From Proteiniclasticum sediminis (lineage in GTDB: Bacteria; Bacillota; Clostridia; Clostridiales; Clostridiaceae): a stretch of DNA of 64,000 nt. The notes beneath the pieces are model-generated. The model saw only the letters and a list, made by a program, of their open reading frames with translations, made no database searches and was not told where the DNA came from. Each line of letters begins with the position of its first letter. The first letter of the stretch is position 1. A program made the position numbers and the translations under genes. Below, piece by piece: positions 7,164 to 16,139 of this stretch. The DNA lies in contig NZ_JAGSCS010000008.1 of assembly GCF_018128025.1 (NCBI RefSeq), forward strand, positions 62,001-126,000. The letters are read 5' to 3'.

Positions 7164-8226
7164 AGCAATCGAAAAATCCTTCCAGGAAGAGATCAGAGTT
7201 TAAGAGCAGAGGATAGATATCCCCGTAATCACTCTTCAGCTCCTTCATGATGGAAATGCGCAGATCCTTGGGCATGAGGTTGAGCACTTCGGAAAATCGG
7301 TCCGCATCCTTGGCACTCTTCGTTTCCTTCAGCCGAATGACCATGTTCTTGGCGAGGATGTAGAGCCGGGAATGGCTTGCCTGGGCAATTTCATCCCGGA
7401 CAAACTGTCCCACCACTTCCATCTCATAGAGATCCTGGGTGGAGATCAGAGGATTTTTGTTCTCTTCCAGGAACGCCATGAACTCCTGGGCCAGGCGGGT
7501 GCCCACATTGCCCTTGACCAGATGATAGAGGGTTTTATTTTCATAGTGTCGGGTCTCAAACACCTTCAGGGCCTGGGATACCCGTTCCCAGCTTCTGGGG
7601 GTGGCCCGGATGTACTCATCGTCGCTGGCGTAGTTGAGATACTCCCGGAAGTTGGAGATGAACTGAATCACCATTTCGTGAATCTGGCCCTCTTCCATGC
7701 CCCAGCGGATCCATTCCCGGGGATCCGAATCCATATGGAACCAGATGAACCGGTCCTCCTGGGCGGGATCCATATCCACCACCTGGTAATCCGTATTGCG
7801 GAAATCATCCATTTTGTTGGTGGGATTCATGGCTGCAGCCACCAGCACGCGGTCTGACAGCTTATAACCGTTGATTTCCCGGTTGAGGATGAGATTCATC
7901 AGCTCCTGTTGGACGGAATGATCCGAACGGTTGATTTCATCGATGAAGAGCAGCACATACCCCGGATTGTTTTCCAGGTAGGTATCGATCTCCATGAGCT
8001 TATGATGGGTGGCATAGAAGGTCTTTCCGCCCACCACCATGGGAAGTCCGCCTATCTCGCCTTCCTTCAGCAGATTGGCGTCGATGTTGACCAGATACAG
8101 CTCATTCTTTTTGCAGAACTCCCGAATGAGGGAGGTTTTTCCAATGCCGCTTTCGCCGATGATCAGCGGGACCGATCGGCTGAGCAGAGACAGTTCCACG
8201 GCATCTAAGGTTTCTTTATAATTCAT
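7150..8226 (-). CDS. MoxR-type AAA+ ATPase
   Basis: A 358-residue AAA+ protein with Walker A GESGIGKT (24-31), Walker B LLFIDE (92-97), a sensor-1 AAMNPTN (near 134) and a C-terminal lid. MoxR ATPases work with VWA proteins, as is the case with the overlapping downstream gene, to remodel or activate client proteins. A GGGAGGGAG ribosome site precedes the ATG. The gene starts 12 bases after the end of the repeat-protein gene, placing all three in one operon. The client is not indicated by the neighbourhood. Confidence 0.9.
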   Translation of the reverse strand: MNYKETLDAVELSLLSRSVPLIIGESGIGKTSLIREFCKKNELYLVNIDANLLKEGEIGGLPMVVGGKTFYATHHKLMEIDTYLENNPGYVLLFIDEINRSDHSVQQELMNLILNREINGYKLSDRVLVAAAMNPTNKMDDFRNTDYQVVDMDPAQEDRFIWFHMDSDPREWIRWGMEEGQIHEMVIQFISNFREYLNYASDDEYIRATPRSWERVSQALKVFETRHYENKTLYHLVKGNVGTRLAQEFMAFLEENKNPLISTQDLYEMEVVGQFVRDEIAQASHSRLYILAKNMVIRLKETKSAKDADRFSEVLNLMPKDLRISIMKELKSDYGDIYPLLLNSDLFLEGFFDCYGRS

Positions 8227-8238
8227 GGCTTCTCCCTC

Positions 8239-8955
8239 CTAACGGCCCAGCACATAGTCCACCAAAGCCTGCTTGGTGCTTCGGGAACCAAAATCCCGGA
8301 TGAAATTCACTTTGTTGATGTCGAGGATCTGCAGCTCCATAAAATCCTGAATGTAGTGGGGTTCCACCCCTTCCTGGCCGAATTTTTCCTTCAGCACGGC
8401 ATAAAGAAGCTGAACATCCAGAGAGTCATAGATGTACTTCACGATGCGGATGTTCGCCAGAAGGTAGCTTTTCAGCTCCTCCTCGCCATAATCGCCCACA
8501 TAGGTGATGGCCTGTTCGCTTTTGCCCACGGCCAGGACCTTGGCTTCAAAACAGGGGTTCTCGATGTATTTCAGAGCGCTCCAAAAGGTCGTCACCGCCG
8601 CCACCTGCACGGTGCAGGAGGGATTGGGGATGTACTGGATGGCATCATAATCCCTTCTCACCGCTTCCAGCTGGAGTTCTTCCGTCTGCTCTTTGATGTA
8701 CTGAATCGCCCATCCTTTATTGCGCACTGCTGCCAGCTGAACAGCATAGGGAGGATGCTCAATGAACCGCAGGCTGTTCCAGCCTCCGGTGACCGCCAGG
8801 AGCATGACCTCCAGGGGCGGATGTTTGAGGTGTTTGATGGCTGCCGGTGTTTTTTTCACCGCTGCCTTCATCAGTTCCAGAGAGGGCTCACTCATATGTC
8901 TGATCTCATGACCGTCGCGCAGAACGGCAGCCAAATCCTTGCTGTTTGTCTCCAT
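8239..8955 (-). CDS. DUF4116-like repeat protein
   Basis: A predicted 238-residue protein dominated by five or six tandem repeats of about 23 residues, each of the form VQLAAVRxxxxAIQYIxxP, with alternating hydrophobic and aromatic positions typical of DUF4116-type helical repeats; a divergent C-terminal part follows. Repeat scaffolds of this kind usually bind other proteins, so it may present a client to the adjoining MoxR/VWA pair (inference). The longest frame starts at 9078, inside a terminator, and the ATG at 9003 is only four bases beyond a TATAAT, so neither is convenient; 8955 is chosen although its ribosome site is weak. Confidence 0.7.
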   Translation of the reverse strand: METNSKDLAAVLRDGHEIRHMSEPSLELMKAAVKKTPAAIKHLKHPPLEVMLLAVTGGWNSLRFIEHPPYAVQLAAVRNKGWAIQYIKEQTEELQLEAVRRDYDAIQYIPNPSCTVQVAAVTTFWSALKYIENPCFEAKVLAVGKSEQAITYVGDYGEEELKSYLLANIRIVKYIYDSLDVQLLYAVLKEKFGQEGVEPHYIQDFMELQILDINKVNFIRDFGSRSTKQALVDYVLGR

Positions 8956-9007
8956 AACCTTGTTGGTACCTACTTTCTCTTCCTTTGGGGAATCCTTTAT
9001 CATGAAT

Positions 9008-9036
9008 ATTATACTATTAAATTGCGTAAAATTGAA
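9008..9036 (-). promoter_or_regulatory. probable promoter of the repeat protein/MoxR/VWA operon
   Basis: On the minus strand TATAAT occupies 9013-9008 with a poor -35 (TTCAAT) 17 bases upstream. It lies between the upstream gene's terminator (9069-9100) and the operon, the only place such a promoter is needed. Confidence 0.5.
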
Positions 9037-9068
9037 GTGCCGGGAGAGGTTTTCCAAACCCTCCAGGC

Positions 9069-9100
9069 AAAAAAACATTCCCTTCCCTAAGGAAGGGAAT
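9069..9100 (-). terminator. rho-independent terminator of the alarmone synthetase gene
   Basis: ATTCCCTTCC and GGAAGGGAAT (9077-9086, 9091-9100) form a 10-bp stem; on the minus strand it is followed by G and a run of T. It lies 28 bases after the stop at 9128. Confidence 0.92.
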
Positions 9101-9127
9101 AAACCCTCGTATTCACAATGTACCTCT

Positions 9128-9916
9128 TCATCGGAAGCGGTTGATCTCTTTTTTCACCAGCTGATGAAGATTGTTGAGATCCGTCACATCCCCATACTCC
9201 ACCAGCTTGCTCAGCTGATTCTGGAACCGGGAGGCTTCCTGGATCTTATCCAGGGACATGAGGTAGAGGATATCGTTGGTAATGGTGGACACTAAAGCAG
9301 ATTTCACTTCAAAAAGCCGCTGGGCGTCCCGGATTTCATCCTTAATGTCCAGCATGGTCTGATCCAGCTGGTAGGCCGATTCCGCCGCAAATTTCAGCTT
9401 TTGGCGGATATGCTCGGGTATGCTCTGCTTGTACTTGTAGTTGAGACTGTGCTCGGTGACGGCCCAGAAGTTCATGGCCAGGGTTCGGATCTGGATCTCT
9501 GCGATGATGTCCACAGAGCCCGCTGCCATGTACACCGGATATTTGATAATAATGTGGTAGCTCCGATAGCCGCTGGGCTTCACGTTGGTGATATAGTCCT
9601 TCTCATAGAGAATTTCCATATCCTGGCGTTTTCGGAGAATATCCACCACCATGGCGATGTCATCCACAAACTGGCACATGATGCGGATCCCGGCGATGTC
9701 TTCCAGTTCAAAGGCCAGCCGGTCATGGGGAATCTCAAACTTGTTAGCTTTCTCCAGCATGGAGGAGATTTCCTTCACGCGTCCCGTGATAAACTCAATG
9801 GGTGAATAATCATTCCGCCGTCGGTATTCCGTACGGATGGCCCTCAGCTTGACCTTCAACTCTTCCACGGCCTGTTCGTAGGGAATCATGAACGTTTTCC
9901 AATCCTTATTGGCCAC
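9128..9916 (-). CDS. small alarmone synthetase, (p)ppGpp synthase (RelQ/YjbM type)
   Basis: A 262-residue single-domain RelA/SpoT synthetase that transfers pyrophosphate from ATP to GDP/GTP. Diagnostic motifs are EDIAGIRIMCQF, VKPSGYRSYH, AEIQIRT and FWAVTEHSLNYKYK. There is no hydrolase (HD) domain and no TGS/ACT region, so it is a small alarmone synthetase of the RelQ/YjbM class (opening IPYEQAVEELKVKLRAIR), somewhat longer than the usual 210 residues through a C-terminal helical extension. Start is GTG at 9916 with GGAGGGG upstream. It has its own terminator and appears monocistronic. Confidence 0.9.
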   Translation of the reverse strand: MANKDWKTFMIPYEQAVEELKVKLRAIRTEYRRRNDYSPIEFITGRVKEISSMLEKANKFEIPHDRLAFELEDIAGIRIMCQFVDDIAMVVDILRKRQDMEILYEKDYITNVKPSGYRSYHIIIKYPVYMAAGSVDIIAEIQIRTLAMNFWAVTEHSLNYKYKQSIPEHIRQKLKFAAESAYQLDQTMLDIKDEIRDAQRLFEVKSALVSTITNDILYLMSLDKIQEASRFQNQLSKLVEYGDVTDLNNLHQLVKKEINRFR

Positions 9917-9989
9917 GGTGCCCCTCCACTTCTCCTCATGAACTAAGGAACTTATTCTATTCTTATTATACCAAAATTATCCAAGGCTG

Positions 9990-10757
9990 TTACTCTTTTT
10001 GCGAGAGCCAGGCGGCTTTTCTCCGGAGGCTCCGGGGCAGGAAGCCAAGAAGCGCTGGCATGACCTTGCTGAAGGTCCCGGGGATCACCACGGCTTTCCC
10101 CTTCCAGAGGCCGGCATAGCCTTCATCGGCCACAGCTTTGGCTTCCAGCATGAAGCGCTGGGCAGAAGGCTTTTTTTGAATCCCCGCCCGTTCCTGAAAG
10201 TTCGTCCGGACAGGTCCGGGGCAAAGGGCCGTCACCCTGATCCCCTGGCTTTTCAGTTCTTCATGGAGGGCTTCCGAGAGGCTCAGCACATAGGCCTTGG
10301 AGGCATAGTAATTGGCCATGACGGGCCCGGGCATGAAGGCCGCCATGGAGGCGACGTTGAGAATATAGCCGGATCGATGTTCCACCATGGCCGGGACAAA
10401 GAGCTTCGTCAATTTCAGCAGGGCCAGAATGTTGAGCTTCACCAGCTGAACCTCGTCGGCCATGGCCGTATTGGCCAGCCGCCCAAAGGTCCCGATGCCG
10501 GCATTGTTTACGAGAAATACCACTGGAAGATCCTTCACCGCCTGGTAAAGCATCTCCGGTCCTTCCTCTTTGGCCAGATCCACGGCCACCGTGACCACAT
10601 GAGCGTTGTAGCTTTCCTCCAGATGTTTCTTCAGCTCCTGGAGCCGCTCCTCACTGCGTGCCGCCAGAATCACGGGAATCTTGTCCCTGCAAAAGTTTCT
10701 TGCCAGCTCCAGTCCAATGCCTGAGGTGGCTCCGGTAATCAGTGCGTATCCTTCCAT
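9990..10757 (-). CDS. short-chain dehydrogenase/reductase
   Basis: A 255-residue classical SDR with the NAD(P)-binding TGATSGIG (8-15), NNAG (84-87), catalytic Ser137 and Tyr150-x-x-x-Lys154. An Arg in LAARSEERL (about 34) suggests NADP preference. The extended C-terminal part resembles the DltE/YqjQ subgroup. Substrate cannot be told. GGGAGG precedes the ATG. It follows the tkt terminator, so it is probably transcribed on its own. Confidence 0.85.
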   Translation of the reverse strand: MEGYALITGATSGIGLELARNFCRDKIPVILAARSEERLQELKKHLEESYNAHVVTVAVDLAKEEGPEMLYQAVKDLPVVFLVNNAGIGTFGRLANTAMADEVQLVKLNILALLKLTKLFVPAMVEHRSGYILNVASMAAFMPGPVMANYYASKAYVLSLSEALHEELKSQGIRVTALCPGPVRTNFQERAGIQKKPSAQRFMLEAKAVADEGYAGLWKGKAVVIPGTFSKVMPALLGFLPRSLRRKAAWLSQKE

Positions 10758-10806
10758 GGCGGTTCCTCCCTGTATGTTCTACTCTCATTATAGCGGATTG
10801 TAACTT

Positions 10807-10839
10807 AAAAAAATGCGGATGGAAAATCCATCCGCATTT
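10807..10839 (-). terminator. rho-independent terminator of tkt
   Basis: AAATGCGGATGGA (10811-10823) pairs perfectly with TCCATCCGCATTT (10827-10839) over a 3-base loop, with a T run on the minus strand. It starts 11 bases past the tkt stop. Confidence 0.95.
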
Positions 10840-10849
10840 AAACTGTTCT

Positions 10850-12847
10850 TTACTTGACCAGGTTCTTCACCAGTTCCACCACATGGGGGACATTGAAGCC
10901 GAATTTCTCCATGACTTCTTCTCCCGGAGCGGAAGCGCCGAAGCCCTGAATACCGAGGATCTGTCCCTCGTCGCCGGTGTACCGCTCCCAACCCAGGGGA
11001 TTGGCCAGTTCCAGCGCCAAACGCTTCTTCACGGCTGGATTCAGCACGCTGGCTTTGTACGCCGCATCCTGCTTTTCAAAGAGATCCCAGGAGGGCATGG
11101 AGATGACGGCCACGTCAATGCCTTCCTTTTTCAGTTCCTGCTGGGCATCAAAGGCCAGGGATACTTCTGACCCCGTGGCAAGAAGAAGGGCATCCGCCTG
11201 TGCTTTTTCTGCGGGGGAAACCACATAGGCTCCGCGCTTCACGCCTTCCATAGCCAACGCTCCGCTCAAGGGGAGGGTCTTCAGGTTCTGACGGGAAAGC
11301 ACCAGCGTGGTGGGAGTCTTTTCAGACTCTAGAGCCACCTTCCAGGCTGCATAGGTCTCATTGGCATCCGCCGGACGGATCACCGAAAGGTTCGGCATGG
11401 CCCGCAGGGAAGGCAGATGCTCGATGGGCTCATGGGTGGGTCCGTCTTCGCCTACGGCCACACTGTCATGGGTGAACACATAGGTCACGGGAAGTCCCAT
11501 GAGGGCGGAAAGGCGAACGGCAGGACGAACATAGTCGGAGAAGACGAAGAAGGTTCCGCCGAATACTTTCAGTCCTCCATGGAGATGCATACCATTCATC
11601 ATGGCGCCCATGGCAAATTCCCGAACTCCGAACCAGATGTTCCGCCCGCTGTAGTCCGCTGCGGAAAAATCCTTCTCCCCATTGATGGTGGTCTTGTTGG
11701 ATCCGGCCAAATCGGCGGATCCGCCGATGAAGAAGGGAAGCTTCTTGGCAAACCAGTTGATGGCATCGCCGGAGGCATTACGGGTGGCCACGGCTTTTCC
11801 GGCCTCGATGACGGGCATGTTCTCCGCCAGATTTTCGGGCAGACGTCCTGCCACTGCATCCTGGAAGGCCGCGGCCAGTTCCGGATATGCTGTCTGATAC
11901 TCCGCGAAGAGCTGATTCCAGGCTTCATAGGCTTTTACGCCATTTTCCGCAATATGTCCGCGGAAGGTGTCATAGGCTTCCTGGGGAACTTCGAAGGGGC
12001 CATAGGGATACTGGAAGTATTCCTTTGTCGCCTGTACGCCCGCGGCGCCCAAGGGTGAGCCGTGAACCTTGGCCGTTCCGGCATGGGGAGAGCCGATGCC
12101 GATGACGGATTTGATTTCGATGATGGTGGGGCGGTCCGTGACGGTCTTGGCTTCTGCAATGGCGGCATGGACTTCGTCCAGGTTATTGGCATCCTTCACC
12201 AGAAGGTAATGCCAGCCGTAGGCCTCATAGCGGCCCTTGACGCTCTCGGAGAAGGACTTGTTCAAATCCCCATCCAGGGAAATATCATTGGAGTCATAGA
12301 GCAGGATCAGTCTTCCCAGCTTCAGGTGGGCTGCCAGGGAAGAGGCTTCTCCGGAAACGCCTTCCATGAGATCGCCATCGCCGCAAAGGGCGTAGGTGTA
12401 GTGATCCACAATGTTCAGATTCTCCCGGTTGTAGGTAGCTGCCAGATGGCGTTCTGCCATGGCCATGCCCACAGCCATGGCAATGCCCTGGCCCAGAGGA
12501 CCTGTGGTGGCTTCCACGCCTGCGGTGTGACCGTATTCCGGATGTCCTGGAGTCTTGGATCCCCACTGACGGAACTTCTTCAGTTCCTCCAACGGCAGAT
12601 CGTAGCCGGCCAGATGAAGAAGACTATAGAGCATGGCCGAGCCGTGTCCGGCGGAGAGTACGAAACGGTCCCGGTTGAACCACTTGGGGTCTGCCGGGTT
12701 ATGCATCATATTCTTGGCCCACAGTACATAAGCGAAGGGAGCTGCACCCAAGGGAAGTCCCGGATGACCGGAGTTCGCCTTTTCCACCGCTTCGATGGAC
12801 AGTGCGCGAATGGCGTTGATTGACAGTTGATCCTGATGATCGTACAT
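10850..12847 (-). CDS. tkt: transketolase
   Basis: A 665-residue full-length thiamine-diphosphate enzyme of the pentose phosphate pathway, moving two-carbon ketol units between sugar phosphates. The TPP/Mg motif is [20 protein letters not shown] in part, with [14 protein letters not shown] following; the Pyr domain has GIREFAMGA-like GVREFAMGA and [17 protein letters not shown]. The frame is open to a TTG at 12859, but that overlaps the TGGAGG ribosome site; ATG at 12847 with 6-base spacing is the start. Monocistronic, closed by the hairpin above. Confidence 0.97.
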   Translation of the reverse strand: MYDHQDQLSINAIRALSIEAVEKANSGHPGLPLGAAPFAYVLWAKNMMHNPADPKWFNRDRFVLSAGHGSAMLYSLLHLAGYDLPLEELKKFRQWGSKTPGHPEYGHTAGVEATTGPLGQGIAMAVGMAMAERHLAATYNRENLNIVDHYTYALCGDGDLMEGVSGEASSLAAHLKLGRLILLYDSNDISLDGDLNKSFSESVKGRYEAYGWHYLLVKDANNLDEVHAAIAEAKTVTDRPTIIEIKSVIGIGSPHAGTAKVHGSPLGAAGVQATKEYFQYPYGPFEVPQEAYDTFRGHIAENGVKAYEAWNQLFAEYQTAYPELAAAFQDAVAGRLPENLAENMPVIEAGKAVATRNASGDAINWFAKKLPFFIGGSADLAGSNKTTINGEKDFSAADYSGRNIWFGVREFAMGAMMNGMHLHGGLKVFGGTFFVFSDYVRPAVRLSALMGLPVTYVFTHDSVAVGEDGPTHEPIEHLPSLRAMPNLSVIRPADANETYAAWKVALESEKTPTTLVLSRQNLKTLPLSGALAMEGVKRGAYVVSPAEKAQADALLLATGSEVSLAFDAQQELKKEGIDVAVISMPSWDLFEKQDAAYKASVLNPAVKKRLALELANPLGWERYTGDEGQILGIQGFGASAPGEEVMEKFGFNVPHVVELVKNLVK

Positions 12848-12884
12848 AATAACCTCCAAAGATTTATTCTAAACTTCGTGAATG

Positions 12885-13574
12885 CTAGTCCATGATCCGG
12901 ATGGGATCAAAATCAATATAGTCACAGGATGTGAGGATATACTCCACGCCCCGACGGTACCCCGTCATGACCCGCTGGAGGGATTTCCCGTGAAGGTGGC
13001 CGTAGATGACCTTCTCCACCCCATACTCCTCAAAAATGTCGGTAAATGCGGAGTCCTGGAAGGTTTCGTTCACCGGCGGATAATGGATCATGACGATGAA
13101 CTTCGCAAATCCTGCTTTTTTCGCCGTGTCCAAAGAGAGCCGCAGACGAAGAATCTCCCGTTTGTAGATTTTTTCATCCTCAGGTTTGAACAGGACGCTG
13201 CCGGGCAGCACCCAGCCCCGGGTTCCGCAGATGGCATAGTCGCCATAGGGAAAGAAATTGTTTTGGATGAAATTCATTTCCGGATGCATCTTGTTCAGCT
13301 TGGTGATGCTCCCCCACCAGTAATCATGATTTCCCTTGATGATCATCTTTTTGCCGGGCAAGGCGGCGATGAAATCCAGTTCTTCCCTTCCCGAGTCCAT
13401 GGTCATGGACCAGGAAAGGTCTCCCGCCAGGAGGACCGTATCCTCGGGGCCGATCTTCTTCAGCCAGTTATCGCGGATGCGCTGATCATGATCTTTCCAC
13501 TGATCGGAAAAGATATCCATGGGTTTGTCCCCGCTGAGGGACAGATGCAGATCGGAGATGGCATAAAGTGCCAT
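12885..13574 (-). CDS. metallophosphoesterase
   Basis: A 229-residue calcineurin-like phosphoesterase with all metal-binding blocks: SDLHL at the N-terminus, LAGDLSW, GNHDYWW, an MIHYPP histidine and YGHLHG. It is a cytosolic protein with no signal sequence. Its ATG shares one base with the tyrS stop codon (TAATG), so the two are translationally coupled in one operon. Similar genes in clostridia are annotated only as predicted phosphohydrolases; the substrate is unknown. Confidence 0.9.
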   Translation of the reverse strand: MALYAISDLHLSLSGDKPMDIFSDQWKDHDQRIRDNWLKKIGPEDTVLLAGDLSWSMTMDSGREELDFIAALPGKKMIIKGNHDYWWGSITKLNKMHPEMNFIQNNFFPYGDYAICGTRGWVLPGSVLFKPEDEKIYKREILRLRLSLDTAKKAGFAKFIVMIHYPPVNETFQDSAFTDIFEEYGVEKVIYGHLHGKSLQRVMTGYRRGVEYILTSCDYIDFDPIRIMD

Positions 13575-14794
13575 TAATCCGTCAAGAGGACGCGGTATAC
13601 CTTCTTCTTGCCCTTTTTCACCAGAAGATATCCTTCGCTAAAGTCCTCCTCCTTGAAGAGATGCGTGGGATCCGTCACCTTGTCCTCGCCAACGGTGACT
13701 CCCCCCTGCTCCATGTTTCGGCGTCCTTCGGATTTGGAAGGGAAAACTCCTGCCGCGGTCAGAATGTCCAGCATGGGTTTCGCCAGATCTTCCCTGGTGA
13801 TTTCCACCGTGGGCACATGGGAGAGGTCCGTTCCGCCGCCAAACAGGGCTTCTGCGGCGCTTCTGGCTTTCTCTGCCTCGTCTTCCCCGTGGACCAGCTT
13901 CGTGACTTCGAAGGCCAGAAGCTTCTTGGCCTCATTGAGGGCAGAGCCCTCCAGGGCTTCGATGCGCTCAATCTCATTGATATCGACGAAGGTCAGAAGC
14001 TTAAGACACTTCACCACATCCTTGTCGTCCACATTTCTCCAGTACTGGTAGAAATCGTACACGGGGGTTTTCTCTGCATTGAGCCAGAGGGCGCCATTGA
14101 CGGTTTTGCCCATTTTCTGGCCTTCGGAATTGGTCAGCAGGGTGCAGGTCATGGCATAGGCGGTCTTGCGCTCTTTTCGGCGAACCAGGTCAATGCCCGC
14201 CAGCATGTTAGACCACTGATCATCGCCGCCCAGCTGCATGGTGCAGCCATGGTGCTGATTAAGGTAGAGGAAATCATAGCCCTGCATGAGCATGTAGTTG
14301 AACTCCAGGAAGGACAGTCCCTTTTCCATGCGCTGCTTGATGGACTCTGCCCGCAGCATGTTGTTCACAGAAAAGTGAATCCCGATATCTCGGAGAAAAT
14401 CCACATAGTTCAGATTGAGAAGCCAGTCCGCATTATTCAGCATCAGGGCTTTGCCGTCGCTGAAGTCGATGAACTTCTCCATCTGCTTTTTGATGCCCGC
14501 CACATTGCGTTCAATATCTTCCCGGGTCAGCATGGTGCGCATGTCGGTTTTTCCCGAAGGATCTCCGATCATGGCGGTGCCTCCGCCCACCAGAGCGATG
14601 GGACGGTGCCCGGCTCTTTGCATATGCGCCATGAACATCATGGCGATGAAATGGCCCACATGGAGACTGTCCGCCGTGGGATCAAATCCGATGTAGAAGG
14701 TGACCTTTTCCGTTTCCAGGGCCTTCTGGATCTCTTCCTCATGGGTCAGCTGCTTGATATATCCCCTTCGGGTTAGTTCTTGAAATACACTCAT
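13574..14794 (-). CDS. tyrS: tyrosyl-tRNA synthetase
   Basis: A 406-residue class I synthetase charging tRNA-Tyr. HVGH at 45-48 is the HIGH signature, KMGKT at 227-231 the KMSKS signature, and the C-terminus carries an S4-type RNA-binding domain ([17 protein letters not shown]). The frame is open upstream to 14980, but the family's N-terminus ([13 protein letters not shown]) and AGGAG upstream fix the ATG at 14794. No T-box signature sequence was seen in the short upstream region, which is unusual for a clostridial tyrS. Confidence 0.96.
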   Translation of the reverse strand: MSVFQELTRRGYIKQLTHEEEIQKALETEKVTFYIGFDPTADSLHVGHFIAMMFMAHMQRAGHRPIALVGGGTAMIGDPSGKTDMRTMLTREDIERNVAGIKKQMEKFIDFSDGKALMLNNADWLLNLNYVDFLRDIGIHFSVNNMLRAESIKQRMEKGLSFLEFNYMLMQGYDFLYLNQHHGCTMQLGGDDQWSNMLAGIDLVRRKERKTAYAMTCTLLTNSEGQKMGKTVNGALWLNAEKTPVYDFYQYWRNVDDKDVVKCLKLLTFVDINEIERIEALEGSALNEAKKLLAFEVTKLVHGEDEAEKARSAAEALFGGGTDLSHVPTVEITREDLAKPMLDILTAAGVFPSKSEGRRNMEQGGVTVGEDKVTDPTHLFKEEDFSEGYLLVKKGKKKVYRVLLTD

Positions 14795-14900
14795 TTTTCC
14801 AACTCCTGCCTTTATTACTACACCTAGTATACCCAAAACTGCTGATTTTGTGAAACAAAATGTCCAGTTTTCCCTGACGCGGATCAGGAACTCTCCGCTC

Positions 14901-14936
14901 AAGGAAAAGAGGAGTCCTTCAACTCCTCTTTTCCTT
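14901..14936. terminator. long perfect hairpin upstream of tyrS
   Basis: AAGGAAAAGAGGAGT (14901-14915) pairs with ACTCCTCTTTTCCTT (14922-14936): a 15-bp stem with a 6-base loop, about 110 bases before tyrS. The 3' arm contains TTTT but there is no clear tract after the stem. It may be a terminator or an insulating structure between tyrS and the upstream gene. Confidence 0.45.
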
Positions 14937-14968
14937 GGGCCACTCTTCATTTTCGTTAAGAAGGAACG

Positions 14969-14990
14969 AAAAGCGCCCAAAGGCGCTTTT
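14969..14990 (-). terminator. rho-independent terminator of the P-loop gene
   Basis: AAAAGCGCC (14969-14977) and GGCGCTTTT (14982-14990) form a compact hairpin that ends in TTTT on the minus strand, a few bases after the stop at 14998. Confidence 0.8.
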
Positions 14991-14997
14991 AAAAAGG

Positions 14998-15414
14998 TTA
15001 ACTGAAAACCTTATATTTTTCGAGTTCAGAGATGGCCAAATCGCCTTCGTCATGCATGGCGATATAGAGATCGATGGAATTCTTTTCGGAGAATTCCTGC
15101 AGTCTTGCAAAGACCTTGTCGGAGCTTTCGCTTTTCTTATCCATGCCGTTCAATAGGCCATCGATAAAGATCGTGGTCACATCATAGTTGGTGGAGATGA
15201 TGCCACAAAGGAAACCGTAAATGGAGCGGTAATCGGTGAGACTGTATTCGGAAGCATCGATAAAACGGATCTGACGATCCAGCTCGTGGATGGCTCTGGA
15301 ATCATCATCGACAAAAACTACATTCCCCTTTGATGTCTTGACCTGTTCATTGGCAAGGGAGACCATTTTCTTGCTTTTCCCCGAGCCTCTCTTGCCATAA
15401 ATAACCTGTATCAT
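14998..15414 (-). CDS. small P-loop protein
   Basis: A 138-residue protein with a Walker A motif at the very N-terminus (GKRGSGKS, 7-14), a VVFVDDD strand and a TIFIDGLL Walker-B-like strand. It is a small P-loop NTPase without an accessory domain; related short clostridial proteins are annotated only by the P-loop, and the function is unknown. The longer frame to 15687 is rejected because AAAGGGAG lies just before the ATG at 15414 and a good promoter lies at 15467-15495, inside the longer version. Monocistronic. Confidence 0.75.
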   Translation of the reverse strand: MIQVIYGKRGSGKSKKMVSLANEQVKTSKGNVVFVDDDSRAIHELDRQIRFIDASEYSLTDYRSIYGFLCGIISTNYDVTTIFIDGLLNGMDKKSESSDKVFARLQEFSEKNSIDLYIAMHDEGDLAISELEKYKVFS

Positions 15415-15466
15415 GTCAATCACTCCCTTTAATTTTTTGGTGAGAAACCGAATGAGCTTTGATTCA

Positions 15467-15495
15467 ATTATATAATTATCCGAAAATTTAGTCAA
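15467..15495 (-). promoter_or_regulatory. sigma-A promoter of the P-loop gene
   Basis: On the minus strand TTGACT (15495-15490) and TATAAT (15472-15467) are separated by exactly 17 bases. It lies about 50 bases upstream of the 15414 start. Confidence 0.85.
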
Positions 15496-15702
15496 ACCTT
15501 CAGCCGCCTTTTTTCCAACGTTTTCAATTATTTCACTTCTGTTTTTTTCGACGAAGGGATCCGGAAAATTCGACCTGGTGTCTCGCGTCAGGATAACGTT
15601 GTCAAATCTATCGACACGTTTTCCCCATTCCGCGTGAACCCCTGATTTCCAAAGGTTTTTGGTGAATCCATCTTTAAAATAAAACAAGAAATAAACTTTA
15701 CC

Positions 15703-15737
15703 CAGATATTCCCTTTGTGGGAATTATCTGATATAAT
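15703..15737 (+). promoter_or_regulatory. extended -10 promoter overlapped by a dyad
   Basis: TG-A-TATAAT (15729-15737) forms an extended -10 without a good -35. CAGATA-TTCCC (15703-15713) and GGGAA-T-TATCTG (15719-15730) form an imperfect palindrome around TTTGT, with one extra base, that covers the -35 and spacer region. This looks like an operator for an unidentified regulator of the zinc-ribbon gene. Confidence 0.55.
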
Positions 15738-15847
15738 AATCTTGCCGAAAGGTAAAAAAATATTTAGACACAGTATTTGTTAAGAATGGTTCAGGCCCTT
15801 AGCCTCAGAAAATTCTAAGAAATTACTGTAGCTAAGGAGGAAAAAAA

Positions 15848-16009
15848 ATGGAAGACAAGAAGATCATTTGCAGAGACTGCGGAAACGAGTTCACCTTCAC
15901 AGTAGGCGAGCAGGAATTTTACAAGGAAAAAGGATTCGAAAACGAACCCGTAAGATGCCCTGATTGCAGAAGAGCAAGAAAGAACGAGAAGCTCAACTCC
16001 AGAAGATAA
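15848..16009 (+). CDS. zinc-ribbon protein, 53 aa
   Basis: A 53-residue protein with two CxxC knuckles, Cys8/Cys11 (CRDC) and Cys37/Cys40 (CPDC), separated by an FTFTVGEQEFY stretch and ending in a very basic tail (RRARKNEKLNSRR). This is the layout of the small probable zinc-binding domain family (zf-trcl-like) common in Bacillota. AAGGAGG at 15834-15840 is a perfect ribosome site at 7-base spacing, and a terminator follows at 16026-16052, so it is a complete single-gene unit. RNA or protein binding is likely; the role is unknown. Confidence 0.85.
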   Translation: MEDKKIICRDCGNEFTFTVGEQEFYKEKGFENEPVRCPDCRRARKNEKLNSRR

Positions 16010-16025
16010 TTCAAAAAGAGAGCAT

Positions 16026-16052
16026 GGCAGTCACTTCGGTGGCTGCCTTTTC
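16026..16052 (+). terminator. rho-independent terminator of the zinc-ribbon gene
   Basis: GGCAGTCAC (16026-16034) pairs with GTGGCTGCC (16039-16047) across a TTCG tetraloop, followed by TTTT. It separates the zinc-ribbon gene from trpS. Confidence 0.85.
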
Positions 16053-16095
16053 CATGGAAAAAAACAGCAGGAGGAACAGTGCCTCCCGTATCCTG

Positions 16096-16104
16096 TGCTA
16101 TAAT
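16096..16104 (+). promoter_or_regulatory. extended -10 promoter of trpS
   Basis: TG-C-TATAAT at 16096-16104. The leader left before the trpS start is only about 30 bases, so there is no room for a T-box or trp leader. Confidence 0.65.
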
Positions 16105-16139
16105 GGAGAAAGTGAAAAAAGAAGTTGGAGGGAATACCT

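Larger units (their letters stand above)
15415..15847. other. intergenic region between divergent genes
   Basis: Contains the minus-strand promoter at 15467-15495, AT-rich sequence with no supported gene (an open frame here has no ribosome site), and the plus-strand promoter and dyad at 15703-15737 followed by a roughly 100-base leader. Confidence 0.55.

Noticed and set aside
15415-15687. N-terminal extension of the P-loop protein
   Set aside because: A TTGACT-17-TATAAT promoter and an AAAGGGAG ribosome site lie within it, and the Walker A motif begins at the later ATG.
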